From a virus, in IMG/VR virus record IMGVR_UViG_3300032073_000082, positions 1-37,473 of that record: a DNA stretch of 37,473 bases. One strand, 5' to 3'. Shown in pieces: positions 20,867 through 29,834 of the stretch. How positions within the stretch are numbered: position 1 is the first letter of the stretch; each line of letters opens with the position of its first letter. A program made the translations under genes and the position numbers. The notes under the pieces are model-generated. The model was not told where the DNA came from. It ran no database searches and worked only from the letters and a program-made list of their open reading frames with translations.

Positions 20867-21168
20867 TGGTGGGAAGATTAAAAGTTGTAAATCCCTTACA
20901 GTGTGTTATTTGTCTAAAGAACATAGAACATAAAATGTTAGATGGTAAAGTTTACACTACAAGTGGAAACAATGCCGCACCAATTGCAGAAGGAAGATGT
21001 TGTGATTTCTGTGATTGTGTAATAGTAATACCTTCTAGGATAGGAGACCTGTTTGACAATCCTATTGATGTTATTACTTACGGTCTAAGAACCTATAAAG
21101 AAAGAATGGCTAAAGATAAAGCCAACGGTATCACAACTAAAAGTTTGAAACAGAGGGCGATACAATGA
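20866..21168 (+). CDS. Zinc-binding small protein
   Basis: 100 residues. C-V-I-C at 13-16 and C-C-D-F-C-D-C at about 44-50 form a cysteine cluster, followed by a helical basic tail. Ends overlapping the RFC start. Similar two-CxxC proteins are common in phages, without known function. Confidence 0.6.
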   Translation: MVGRLKVVNPLQCVICLKNIEHKMLDGKVYTTSGNNAAPIAEGRCCDFCDCVIVIPSRIGDLFDNPIDVITYGLRTYKERMAKDKANGITTKSLKQRAIQ

Positions 21169-22085
21169 GTGAATTATGGACTGAAAAATATAGACCAACA
21201 AGACTTAATGAAATAATAGGACAGACTAATTTTGTATTAGATGCAGAACATTGGGTTGCCAATAAAGAAATGCCTAATGTTTTATTGTACGGTGTAGCGG
21301 GTGTAGGTAAAACTGCTGCTGCTATTTCCTTAGCAAACGGAATACTAGAAGATAATAGAAAGAATAACTTCTTTGAGATTAATGCTTCTGATGATAGGAA
21401 GTTAGAGACAGTAAGAAATAGAATCAAAGAGATTGCTTCTACTAAAAGAATTGGTGATGTTCCCTTTAAGATTATTTTACTAGATGAGATGGATGGTATG
21501 ACTAAAGATGCACAAAATGCATTGAAGAGAATTATGGAAAGGTATGCTGATAATTGTAGGTTCATCATTACTTGTAATGATAGACATAAAATTATTAATC
21601 CTTTAATGTCAAGATGTGCTAACTATAATTTTAAGCGTCTTAACAATAAAGACATGAAATACATATTGTGCGAAATCTTGTCAAAAGAGAACATAAATAC
21701 ACATTCAGAAGAGGAATTAGATAAGTTTATTATATATTTACAAGGGGACTTAAGACGAGGGTTGAATGAATTACAGGCTTCATCGGCAAGTAAACGAACT
21801 CTCCAATATCAAATAGACATGAATATGAAACCATACTCTGAAATTATAACAATGATAAATGAAAATAACTATGAAAATGCTTTAGAGAAGGTGCATAAAT
21901 TGATTTACGATTCAACAGACATGAAGACTGTATGTATTAATTTACATACAACAATTCTAGAAACTGAAAGTGATTCTAGTTACAAGTTCAAAATGCTTCG
22001 TATAATTGGCGAAACAGAATGGCGCAGTAATAACATGAATCCTAAAGTCTTGGCATCTTGGATGGTAGGACAGATGATAAAATGA
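21165..22085 (+). CDS. rfcS: Replication factor C small subunit (clamp loader)
   Basis: 306 residues. Starts W-T-E-K-Y-R-P; Walker A GVAGVGKT at 43-50; RFC box with NASDDR; Walker B LLDEMD at 105-110; sensor 1 ITCND; and the arginine finger Ser149-Arg150-Cys151. The C-terminal collar is present. As in archaea, it should load the PCNA-like clamp at 24792 onto primer ends with ATP. Only this canonical subunit is visible; the protein at 19823 may be its partner. Confidence 0.92.
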   Translation: MSELWTEKYRPTRLNEIIGQTNFVLDAEHWVANKEMPNVLLYGVAGVGKTAAAISLANGILEDNRKNNFFEINASDDRKLETVRNRIKEIASTKRIGDVPFKIILLDEMDGMTKDAQNALKRIMERYADNCRFIITCNDRHKIINPLMSRCANYNFKRLNNKDMKYILCEILSKENINTHSEEELDKFIIYLQGDLRRGLNELQASSASKRTLQYQIDMNMKPYSEIITMINENNYENALEKVHKLIYDSTDMKTVCINLHTTILETESDSSYKFKMLRIIGETEWRSNNMNPKVLASWMVGQMIK

Positions 22086-22165
22086 TAGAGTTACTTTTGG
22101 TGTTGATTGGATTGAGAATATTAATTAAAATGTTAGATAGTAACAGGGGGAGAAGAAGATGGTAA
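22082..22165 (+). CDS. Micro membrane peptide
   Basis: 27 residues overlapping the RFC stop and the next start. MIELLLVLIGLRILIKML is one membrane-spanning helix, followed by the basic end SNRGRRRW. Possibly a small membrane partner of the EF-hand protein downstream. Confidence 0.4.
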   Translation: MIELLLVLIGLRILIKMLDSNRGRRRW

Positions 22166-22401
22166 AAAGATTCTTTGACTTTAATAAAGATGGAGTTGTT
22201 GACAAAGATGACTTTGAACATCTCATACTTAGATATGAGATAATCGTGTTAGGTGGTATAGCACTAATTATACTACCAATATTAAACACGTTAAATTACA
22301 TTAGTGTAGATTCCAATTTCTTTTGGGTGCTTTGCGGGTTAGTAATGGCAGCCGAAGGATTGGTTGAAATAAAATACGAAAGGAAAAAAAGGAGAAAATA
22401 A
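22159..22401 (+). CDS. Membrane protein with an EF-hand calcium loop
   Basis: 80 residues. D7-F-N9-K-D11-G-V-V-D15-K-D-D18 is a textbook EF-hand loop (Asp at 1, Asn at 3, Asp at 5, Gly at 6, acidic at 12). Two membrane helices follow at about 28-44 and 53-67, then a very basic tail. A dockerin-like single EF loop is the alternative. Marine calcium could be sensed or used for structure. Confidence 0.65.
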   Translation: MVKRFFDFNKDGVVDKDDFEHLILRYEIIVLGGIALIILPILNTLNYISVDSNFFWVLCGLVMAAEGLVEIKYERKKRRK

Positions 22402-22402
22402 T

Positions 22403-23629
22403 ATGAATGAAGAAATGAAAAATGAAATAATGAAAGCAGCAGAACTGCTCGGTTTATCCGAGTCAGATGCTATGAGTAAGTTCGAGGACATATGTACCAA
22501 GAACAATCTCGATGCATCTAAAGAACCTCTATTGGCTAGAGGACTTTGGCGACAATATTTTAGTAGTGCTAGAAACATACTAAATCGCGAAAAGACACAA
22601 ACCAATACGAACAATTCTTTCTATAAGAAAGCATTTGGGTTCTTTGTATCGCTAAATGATGCAGTAGATATAATGGCATTGGATAGAGATAGAGTAGTAA
22701 AAGAGTACAATAGAGATAGTGATTTAACTTACTCTCTTGGAAAAATTGCAATCTTTGCACAAATAGAAGACGGAAAGTTTGAAGGAAGAATGATGAGAGA
22801 CAATGAAGAAAGAGTCAAAGTTATGGAAGCATTACCTGAAAACAATGTAGCATTAGATAACGGTCTATTCTTAGTACCGCTAAATACTAATGACGCAGCA
22901 TGGAACAAAAAGAACTACGGAAAACCTACACCTGTTTCAGAGTGGAGAAGAACCGGAGTTTTCATCGGTGAAGTTGACGGAAGAATGGGAGCATTCGCTT
23001 TTAGTTACAAAGGCGAATCATCTCTTACTTTTACACCTAATACTTTTGAATGGGTACACTTTGATGCGTTCTTTATGAACGAAGATTACAGTACTATCTT
23101 TGGTGGTAAATCTAGAACAATGGAGTCTTTAATTCTTAACAATGATTTAGCAGAAGAAGACGATAGAAAGAGAGTACCATTCGGTTCTGTACAAGATATA
23201 ATTATGGAATACTGTACTGAAAATTACAGCCCATTAGTTGACTTAGAACAGGCTCATAGTAATGCTGCATCTAGACCATACAAGCAGCGTTATGTTGTTA
23301 CTGATGGTACAGTTACTAGTATTAATATGACACCAACAGGTAACGGTAATAGAATCATTAACATTGATGATTTAACTACTGAGTTTAATTTTGATAATGA
23401 TGGTTTTACAGCAACTACTTGTTGGATTCCATCTTCTTTAGTAATTGATTTTGGTATCGGTTCAGAAGTTATTATAGTTGGTAGAACAAGTCAGGGAACA
23501 GATGACGAAGGCGCATTAAGACCTGTAACAATTAATGTTAGTGGTATCTATGTTATTAGTGCTAGAGGCGGAAGTCCTGAATTAATCGAACACGTTGAAT
23601 CAGAAGAAGACGATTGGTTCTTTGACTGA
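22403..23629 (+). CDS. RPA/SSB-like single-stranded DNA-binding protein
   Basis: 408 residues. The C-terminal 120 residues look like an OB fold (YVVTDGTVTSINMTPTG, IPSSLVIDFGIGSEVIIVG). The very end, ESEEDDWFFD, is the acidic tail with aromatics typical of bacterial and phage SSBs that recruit partners. The N-terminal helical part (SESDAMSKFEDICTKNN) and central beta domain may be a second OB fold. Located between clamp loader and RecA-like genes. Domain assignment is by eye. Confidence 0.65.
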   Translation: MNEEMKNEIMKAAELLGLSESDAMSKFEDICTKNNLDASKEPLLARGLWRQYFSSARNILNREKTQTNTNNSFYKKAFGFFVSLNDAVDIMALDRDRVVKEYNRDSDLTYSLGKIAIFAQIEDGKFEGRMMRDNEERVKVMEALPENNVALDNGLFLVPLNTNDAAWNKKNYGKPTPVSEWRRTGVFIGEVDGRMGAFAFSYKGESSLTFTPNTFEWVHFDAFFMNEDYSTIFGGKSRTMESLILNNDLAEEDDRKRVPFGSVQDIIMEYCTENYSPLVDLEQAHSNAASRPYKQRYVVTDGTVTSINMTPTGNGNRIINIDDLTTEFNFDNDGFTATTCWIPSSLVIDFGIGSEVIIVGRTSQGTDDEGALRPVTINVSGIYVISARGGSPELIEHVESEEDDWFFD

Positions 23630-23667
23630 TTATGTAAAAGTGTAGTCATGCACATATTGTTGGCTAT

Positions 23668-23694
23668 AAGGGTGCAATACCCTTTAAATTAAAA
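23668..23694 (+). terminator. Stem-loop after the SSB-like gene
   Basis: AAGGGT-GCAAT-ACCCTT followed by TAAATTAAAAGGAG. A clean six-base-pair stem in one of the few spacers. It could terminate or process the upstream mRNA. Confidence 0.5.
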
Positions 23695-23706
23695 GGAGAA
23701 TATAAA

Positions 23707-23919
23707 ATGAAAGAATATGAAATAATAAATGCAACAGTAATTAAGGGAAGTAGTTATTGGTTTAATGTAAGTAAGGTTGACTTTACTACTAGAAAACTAA
23801 ATGACATTACAGGACAATATTGGGTTAAGTTCCATTTCTCTTCCGGTAAAGAAATAAGAATAGTAGTAGAAGAAGAAGATTTAGATGAACTAGTAAATAT
23901 CTTTGATTATCTATTATAA
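23707..23919 (+). CDS. Small hypothetical protein
   Basis: 70 residues after AAAAGGAG; beta strands YWVKFHFSSGKEIRIVV and a C-terminal acidic helix DLDELVNIFDYLL. No family recognised. Confidence 0.6.
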   Translation: MKEYEIINATVIKGSSYWFNVSKVDFTTRKLNDITGQYWVKFHFSSGKEIRIVVEEEDLDELVNIFDYLL

Positions 23920-23936
23920 TATAAATGGTGATAAGA

Positions 23937-24776
23937 ATGACAATGAGTTATGAAGAAAGAAAGAAAATAATAATGCAACAAATACAAGACAGAATGAAGA
24001 GAGAAAAAGAGTTCCTTCTATTAGGAATAACAGGTAATCCCAAAGTCGGTAAATCCGGTTTAGCAATGGATTGTAGAACAGAAGAAGAAATTAAGAAAGG
24101 TATGACAGTAGAAATACTAGACCTAGATGACGGTTCTACTGCTACTTGGGATTCTGCATGGAATAGAGATGAGAACATAAGAGTGTTCGTACCTAATATT
24201 TGGAATGAAGATGGTTCAATGAATTGGGATGAAACATTCCACAACTGTTCTACTTGGATTAAAATGTTAGAAGAACAAATTAAAGAAGGAAACGTAAAGG
24301 CTGTAATTTTAGATGGTGTAGATAAAATCTACGAAGGTTCTAGTGATGTACTTCGTAAATCGTTAGTAAAAAATGCAGCAAGAAGCGGTTCTGTAATACA
24401 GGATTCAGATACAGTAAGAGTAAGTCCGTTAGATTGGAAAGTTAGAAATAAGATTTATGATAGAATCATTAATCCTTTTGTAGCATTAAGAACTAATAGG
24501 TTTCTTATTACACATATGAAACCTGTTTACGAAGGTATAGGCGCACCAATTGCAGTAGGAGAAACTCCCGATTGGTACAAAACTACACCACATAAACTAT
24601 TACAAATAGTAAACATAAAAGAACAAAAGTTAGGAAAGAAAACTACCTACATGGCGACACTAACTGCTAGTAAAACTAATTCCAAAATGGTAGGTAAAAA
24701 ATGGCCTGTATTCGTATTAGAAGAAACAGGAAATCAATGGAATGGAATACCTGAATTAAAGACAGGTGAATTATAA
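23937..24776 (+). CDS. RecA-fold ATPase (Sak4/RadA-like recombinase candidate)
   Basis: 279 residues from ATG 23937, four bases after GGTGAT. Walker A GNPKVGKS at 33-40, Walker B AVILDGVD near 122-128. The order and size resemble phage Sak4-type single-strand annealing ATPases and RadA core proteins. It lacks the N-terminal HhH domain of full RadA. Next to SSB, clamp and PolB, a role in recombination-dependent replication is likely. Confidence 0.7.
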   Translation: MTMSYEERKKIIMQQIQDRMKREKEFLLLGITGNPKVGKSGLAMDCRTEEEIKKGMTVEILDLDDGSTATWDSAWNRDENIRVFVPNIWNEDGSMNWDETFHNCSTWIKMLEEQIKEGNVKAVILDGVDKIYEGSSDVLRKSLVKNAARSGSVIQDSDTVRVSPLDWKVRNKIYDRIINPFVALRTNRFLITHMKPVYEGIGAPIAVGETPDWYKTTPHKLLQIVNIKEQKLGKKTTYMATLTASKTNSKMVGKKWPVFVLEETGNQWNGIPELKTGEL

Positions 24777-24791
24777 TGGAGATAAATAACA

Positions 24792-25565
24792 ATGAAAATA
24801 ATAATAGAAGCAAAGGAACTGAGTAAATTAATAGAAAGTGTAGCATTAAAGGGAAAATACTTCGATGGTGGAGAATCTAAAAATGGTATGTTATCAGCAC
24901 ACGCATATTTAGTAGTCAATGAAAACACACTACAAATATGGAATGCCGACAATACTACCATTTGTGGGTTGAAGCAAGACTTAGAAGAGTCTACTCATGC
25001 CGATACTGAAAGTGGTTCAGCCGTAGTTGATATCAAGAAGACTGTTAAATACTTAAAGGGATTTACAGGGTTGGTTACAATTGAAGCAAATGATTTCTTG
25101 TACATTAGTAATGAGTCATCAAACGCTACTTTACCATTAGTAGTTGAACATAGCCATCAGCCTATGATTGATATGTTAATTGAGTTTGAAAAGACAGTAA
25201 GAGATGTTAATGTAACATTCCCTACGTTTAGAAGAACTACCTTTGAAACTAAACTACACGTTCTAAGTGATGTCTTAACAGCCGCTACAAAGGGCTGTGA
25301 TGTAATCAATACCGCTAGATATAAGTTTGATTATAATAACAATATATTAAAAATGTCATCTATTAAAACAGATTTAGATAAATATGAGACTACGGTAATA
25401 ACATTAACTAGAGATGGCGAACCATCAACCGTAGAGTTTACAGGTTTCTTTCACGGATTTTTTGACTTAACGGCAGTTAATATTTATTTGAAAGACGACT
25501 CTCCTGTTTTATTTGTGTCGCCTAATAGAATATTATTGAAAGCACCTTACATGGATAGGAGTTAA
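24792..25565 (+). CDS. pcn: PCNA-like sliding clamp
   Basis: 257 residues, close to archaeal PCNA (about 247). Two-fold repeated alpha/beta pattern; AVVDIKKTVKYLKGFTG and VTIEANDFLYISN correspond to the first domain end, and SPVLFVSPNRILLKAPYM to the C-terminal strand pair (L-x-F-x-A-P-x-x-related). Divergent in the interdomain connector. Directly upstream of PolB, with RFC 3 kb earlier. The C-terminal A-P-Y-M supports the call. Confidence 0.75.
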   Translation: MKIIIEAKELSKLIESVALKGKYFDGGESKNGMLSAHAYLVVNENTLQIWNADNTTICGLKQDLEESTHADTESGSAVVDIKKTVKYLKGFTGLVTIEANDFLYISNESSNATLPLVVEHSHQPMIDMLIEFEKTVRDVNVTFPTFRRTTFETKLHVLSDVLTAATKGCDVINTARYKFDYNNNILKMSSIKTDLDKYETTVITLTRDGEPSTVEFTGFFHGFFDLTAVNIYLKDDSPVLFVSPNRILLKAPYMDRS

Positions 25566-25569
25566 GAGT

Positions 25570-27270
25570 ATGATAATTAATGAAATTAAAAATGGCATTG
25601 GTTTAGTTTGGAGAGATGAAAACAATAACAGACTACAAGAAACTGTTTCTTTGAAAGACTACAAACATTACTTTTTCATTAAGGCTACGTCAACTAGACA
25701 TAATAATTTGTTAGTTAAAGACAACAATACAAGAGGCAAGTTTCAAGTTGACCTGTCTTATGAATTAGGAGATTGGGTTTCACTAGAAGGTGAATCTTTA
25801 GTAAAAGTTTCGTGGGGAACTAAATCTCCTAGTCTTAGGTATCAGATTAGAGAGAAGTTAGAAGAGTTAGGAGTTGACTCATACGAAGCAGATATACCAC
25901 ATCATTATCGGTATGCTGTTGATGAGTTAAGTTCTATTCCCGATTATAAAATGCGTAAGTGTTTTTGGGATATGGAGTGGATGCAAGGCGGAGAACATGA
26001 TGGTAAGATTACCTGTATAGTAATATACGATAGTTACGATGATGAGTATAGTGTATTCGCTTGGTTTCCTAACTTAGAGCAGAAACTTAGTATGGAGTTC
26101 CTTTACAAATTAAGAAGGAATTATAACTTAAAAATATTCAAGTCAGAAGAATCTATGCTTGACAACTTCTTAACATATTTTATTCAGAAGAGACCGGATA
26201 TGTTAATCTCATGGTTCGGATGGAAATTCGACTTACCTAAACTAATAGAGAGAAATAGTGCCTACAATATTGATTCAAGAATGTTATCTCCTTTTAATGA
26301 AGTAAGAGGGGTTTCTTGGAAGGATAACAAAGTTAAGATATATCCTAAACAAGTAAACGGGTCTTCTCCTATAACACAACCAATTAAGGGAGTGATTACA
26401 GTAGCATTAGATTTAGTTTTTGAAAGACAGTGGAATGATTCACAAAGAGGAACATTACCTTCTATGGCTTTAGATTATATTTCTGAATCTGTTTTAGGCG
26501 ATAAGAAATTAGTTAGTGAAAAGTTTCCTGATAAAAATGAGTTCTTTGCTAGAGGTTGGTTAGAAGATACTGAAACATATCTAGAGTATGCGATAAAGGA
26601 TGTTGAGTTAATCAAAAGAATTGATGATGAGAACCACTGTATTGATTCAGTTTTAGCATTACAGAAATTACTTATTGCTCCTTTTGATGCTTGCTTCTAT
26701 GCAAGTAATATGGGTGGAATATATTTTATGCGTAACGCTAATTGGAAAGCACCAACAGGAAAGAAAGGTGAGAAGGTTAACTACGATGGAGCAATGATAT
26801 ACAATCCATTAACAGAAGGCACAAATGGAAGATATGACAACGTAGCCGCGTTTGATTTCGCTTCTCTATATCCTTCAATGATTATTTCACGGAACATTTC
26901 ATGGGAATCTAAATCAAAACTTCCAACAGAGTTTGCAGTTAACTTAGCAATACCTAGAGATTTTAGTGAAGTGAAGGAAGAGAAGATGTTGTATTACAAT
27001 ACTGATAAATTAGGACTATTACCTAAGTCTCTTATTGAACTTAAAGCATTAAGAAACGAATACAAAAAGAATATGAAAGAAGCAACAACCAAAGATGATA
27101 AGATTAAATGGAATAATAATCAAATGGCGGTCAAGAGATTGATGGCTTCATTTTACGGCATCACCGCGTATCAAGGATTTGGTTGGGCTGATATAGACCT
27201 AGCCGCTAGTATTACTGCTAGTGCTAGAGAGGCTATTAGATTAGCCGCATTTAAAGCGAGGGAATTATAA
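25570..27270 (+). CDS. polB: Family B DNA polymerase, N-terminal part (split gene)
   Basis: 566 residues covering exonuclease, motif A and motif B. Exo I Asp134-x-Glu136 (FWDMEW); Exo II Asp221, where the usual Asn of N-G-x-x-F-D is Phe216; Exo III Tyr339-x3-Asp343. Motif A DFASLYPSMI at 428-437; motif B KRLMASFYG at 521-529, with Ala instead of the common Asn. It ends FKAREL, just where motif C should follow, and motif C lies in the gene at 27611. The two parts presumably assemble into one enzyme. Confidence 0.92.
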   Translation: MIINEIKNGIGLVWRDENNNRLQETVSLKDYKHYFFIKATSTRHNNLLVKDNNTRGKFQVDLSYELGDWVSLEGESLVKVSWGTKSPSLRYQIREKLEELGVDSYEADIPHHYRYAVDELSSIPDYKMRKCFWDMEWMQGGEHDGKITCIVIYDSYDDEYSVFAWFPNLEQKLSMEFLYKLRRNYNLKIFKSEESMLDNFLTYFIQKRPDMLISWFGWKFDLPKLIERNSAYNIDSRMLSPFNEVRGVSWKDNKVKIYPKQVNGSSPITQPIKGVITVALDLVFERQWNDSQRGTLPSMALDYISESVLGDKKLVSEKFPDKNEFFARGWLEDTETYLEYAIKDVELIKRIDDENHCIDSVLALQKLLIAPFDACFYASNMGGIYFMRNANWKAPTGKKGEKVNYDGAMIYNPLTEGTNGRYDNVAAFDFASLYPSMIISRNISWESKSKLPTEFAVNLAIPRDFSEVKEEKMLYYNTDKLGLLPKSLIELKALRNEYKKNMKEATTKDDKIKWNNNQMAVKRLMASFYGITAYQGFGWADIDLAASITASAREAIRLAAFKAREL

Positions 27271-27614
27271 TGAGTAAAAGATGGAAGAAAAGAGTTAATC
27301 AAAACAATAAAGATACAATGAAATTATCAGAATTAATAGCATTTATGATGAGTAAATATCCTATGACCGAAGAAGAACACAACGCAATATTAAATTGGGA
27401 AGAGTTCAACATTAATATAGAAAGGCAGACTACAACAGAAGAACAAGCAAAGCAGACATTTTCAATAGAAGCGATTGCAGGTGTTACTGCTACCTTTCAT
27501 CTTTGGCTCTTAGGAAGAGTAAAAGATAGGTGGGAATCAGAAGATTGGGATTTAGATAAAGCACCCCATGCTATTACTGTTAATGCTAAAGTGGATTGGA
27601 GTAATGACATATGA
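27270..27614 (+). CDS. Small gene between the two PolB halves
   Basis: 114 residues. Start overlaps the PolB-N stop (TAATG) and stop overlaps the PolB-C start (ATGA), so it fits exactly into the split. Basic N-terminus, then helices and VTATFHLWLLGRVKDRW. No intein, HNH, GIY-YIG or LAGLIDADG motif seen. It could be a subunit that bridges the polymerase halves or a passenger. Function unknown. Confidence 0.65.
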   Translation: MSKRWKKRVNQNNKDTMKLSELIAFMMSKYPMTEEEHNAILNWEEFNINIERQTTTEEQAKQTFSIEAIAGVTATFHLWLLGRVKDRWESEDWDLDKAPHAITVNAKVDWSNDI

Positions 27615-28537
27615 AAGTAGTTTACGGACATACTGATTCAATTTATGTTCAGTGTGATGATATAGAAAAAGCAAAGAACGTTTGTAGTGAAATTAACGAC
27701 CATGTTAGGAAATCATTTCCTAATCTATTAGGTTTAGATGAACACCCTGTTACTTTAGAGTTTGAAAAGTATTACAAATCACTAGGAGTAGGTGCAACAA
27801 AGAATAGAAATGCAGGTTTAATAACTTGGAAGGATGGAGAATATCTTGAAGAAGACGAGTTTGTTCTTACAGGTTTCTCTGCTAAAAGAGTTGCACAAAC
27901 AAAACTAGCGAAGGAAACACAAATGAAAGTATTGCGAATGTGGGTTGATGGAGTTGAAGAAGAAGTAGTCTCTAGTTACTTACATGGTTTATTTAATACT
28001 GTTATTTCCGGCGATATAGAATTATCAATGCTTACTAACAGAACTAGATTTCGTGAAGAAAGATTCAAGGTGAAATGTATGGGTGAATGTAAAAAAATGA
28101 AATGGGGAAAAGTTTTCTCACTATCAGAAATCATTGAGAATATTGCAGAACACCGCAGTAATTTTTCTAGCGATAAGTGGAAGTGTTGCAATAAACCTAA
28201 TCTTAGAACATTACAAGATAAGAAACCCACAATCGGTTCGGGTATAGAAGGGGTATTGTATTACAACTCTTTTAATGAAGTGCAAATAGATGACTCTTAT
28301 CTTTATATTAAAATTAAAGATAACACCACTACATACATACACCCACTTACACAAGAAGATACAATTCCTTCTTGGGTTTCAGTTAGACATGAATCAGAAC
28401 TATCTCACTTTACTCCCGATTATTTACATTATGCTTATCAAGTAGTTAGTAAGGCAGAACCTATCTACAACGCAATGGGGTGGAATATAGATAATATTAC
28501 TAAAAGTAGGAATCAAGATTTGGGGGATTGGTTTTGA
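27611..28537 (+). CDS. polB: Family B DNA polymerase, C-terminal part (split gene)
   Basis: 308 residues starting MKVVYGHTDSIYVQ, motif C with the catalytic Asp of H-T-D-S, then the palm end and thumb (LTGFSAKRVAQTKLAKETQ corresponds to the usual G-x-E-x-x-R-x-D-x-x). An insertion with C-x3-C (KCMGECKK) and C-C (KWKCCNKP) could bind zinc. The last residues NQDLGDWF resemble a PIP box for the clamp. Together with 25570-27270 it makes a full-length polymerase. Confidence 0.9.
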   Translation: MKVVYGHTDSIYVQCDDIEKAKNVCSEINDHVRKSFPNLLGLDEHPVTLEFEKYYKSLGVGATKNRNAGLITWKDGEYLEEDEFVLTGFSAKRVAQTKLAKETQMKVLRMWVDGVEEEVVSSYLHGLFNTVISGDIELSMLTNRTRFREERFKVKCMGECKKMKWGKVFSLSEIIENIAEHRSNFSSDKWKCCNKPNLRTLQDKKPTIGSGIEGVLYYNSFNEVQIDDSYLYIKIKDNTTTYIHPLTQEDTIPSWVSVRHESELSHFTPDYLHYAYQVVSKAEPIYNAMGWNIDNITKSRNQDLGDWF

Positions 28538-28938
28538 GATTATCTTGGTCTATGAAAAGAAGAATAGAAAGATGGAAAATTAGACACGCTAAAATAAACG
28601 AATGGATTGTATTTTACAAAGAAGAAATAACAAAAGATTATAACAGAATGAAAGGTTTTTTACAGAAACTAAATAAAAAAAAGGTTAAAAAAATGAAAAT
28701 GGATAAAAATAAAAAAGAAACTATGTTCTTTGACTCAAAAGAATATATAGGATTAACAGTAAATAAAGGTGAAATTAAACTTATAGAAAAACCACCTTTA
28801 AGTTTTTATTCTTTTAAAGATGAAGAAACAATAGCACCAACATGGTCTCCACATGACAAAAATTGTGATTGTGAAGATTGTTTAGAAACGTTATTAAACA
28901 CGTTAAAGTTTAAATTTGATACGGAGAATGATGAATAA
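28534..28938 (+). CDS. Small basic protein with Cys cluster
   Basis: 134 residues if TTG 28534 is used, which overlaps the PolB stop and lies about seven bases after TGGGGGA; ATG 28552 is the alternative. Highly basic helix first, then a small beta domain (EYIGLTVNKGEIKLIE) and H-D-K-N-C-D-C-E-D-C near the end, a possible metal site. No family recognised. Confidence 0.6.
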   Translation: MRLSWSMKRRIERWKIRHAKINEWIVFYKEEITKDYNRMKGFLQKLNKKKVKKMKMDKNKKETMFFDSKEYIGLTVNKGEIKLIEKPPLSFYSFKDEETIAPTWSPHDKNCDCEDCLETLLNTLKFKFDTENDE

Positions 28939-29834
28939 TGAAAATACAAAAGAAAGAAGGATTTGATAGGGATTTTACTTATCAATGGAATGCAGATTGG
29001 AAAGAAGAAGATACTGATAAACCTATATTGAAGATAACTAAATCTTCTGTGGGACAGTTTGATTGGTGTCCTAAGAAATATGAGTTTGGATATATAGATA
29101 GAAAACCGCAAGATACTTCAGAAGCAATGCACAATGGAACATTAGTTCACAACGCATTGGAGGAATTTTACAATGTTTTTGATATTAAGAAAGCAGAAAC
29201 TATGGATAATAAAGAAGTAACAGAATATATGTTTAGTCTATTTCCTATTGATAATATGTCTGAAATGTATGAAACCTTATCTATTAACGAAGCACAACGT
29301 TTTATGGTTGCTAAAGAAGATAAAACTTTAGAAGAGTTTCTTCCTGTAATCAATGAAGTTACATTAGATGCACAAATTACAATTAACAGAGCAAACTATC
29401 CAAAGTTCCCATTGAAGAGAGATTATGTTATTCATTTACAGGGGATAATAGATAGAATGTTTGTTGATAAGAATGGCTACATTCCTATGGAGTTAAAGAC
29501 AGGCGCATGGAAAGAGTATAAGAAAACTATGATGAGAAAAGAAATGGCTTATTATAAGTTAATATTTGATAATTGTCCTATCGAACAATTAGAAGCAATC
29601 GGTCTTAATCGTGAAAAACAAATAACACATTGGGGTTGGAGATACCCTGCCTCTAATCTTATATATGTGGAAGAACAGAAAAAGTCTAGCCATAAAGCAC
29701 TTATGAGAAGTATAGTAAAATTACTAAAGGCGTATGAAGATAAATCATTCCCAACAAAATACAATGCTAGAACTTGTTCATATTGTAGTTACTTAGATAT
29801 TTGTGATGGTGGAGCAGATGAGGGGTGGTTATAA
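28938..29834 (+). CDS. Cas4/RecB-like nuclease with 4Fe-4S cluster
   Basis: 298 residues. His71 in LVHNALEEF, Asp172 in GIIDRMF, Glu185-Leu-Lys187 in ELKTG and a Q/E-x3-Y-like MAYYKL helix form the PD-(D/E)XK site. Cys44 with Cys280, Cys283 and Cys289 matches the Fe-S cluster arrangement of Cas4/AddB-type nucleases. No Cas1, Cas2 or CRISPR array is in the window, so it is a replication/recombination or DNA-end-processing nuclease. Confidence 0.85.
   Translation: MKIQKKEGFDRDFTYQWNADWKEEDTDKPILKITKSSVGQFDWCPKKYEFGYIDRKPQDTSEAMHNGTLVHNALEEFYNVFDIKKAETMDNKEVTEYMFSLFPIDNMSEMYETLSINEAQRFMVAKEDKTLEEFLPVINEVTLDAQITINRANYPKFPLKRDYVIHLQGIIDRMFVDKNGYIPMELKTGAWKEYKKTMMRKEMAYYKLIFDNCPIEQLEAIGLNREKQITHWGWRYPASNLIYVEEQKKSSHKALMRSIVKLLKAYEDKSFPTKYNARTCSYCSYLDICDGGADEGWL

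Noticed and set aside
27270-27614. Intein inside PolB
   Set aside because: The three frames are separated by stop codons with their own starts, and the middle ORF has no intein splice or homing-endonuclease motif.
28938-29834. CRISPR-associated Cas4 with an array
   Set aside because: No direct-repeat/spacer array or other cas gene is visible; Cas4-like nucleases occur in many archaeal viruses without CRISPR.
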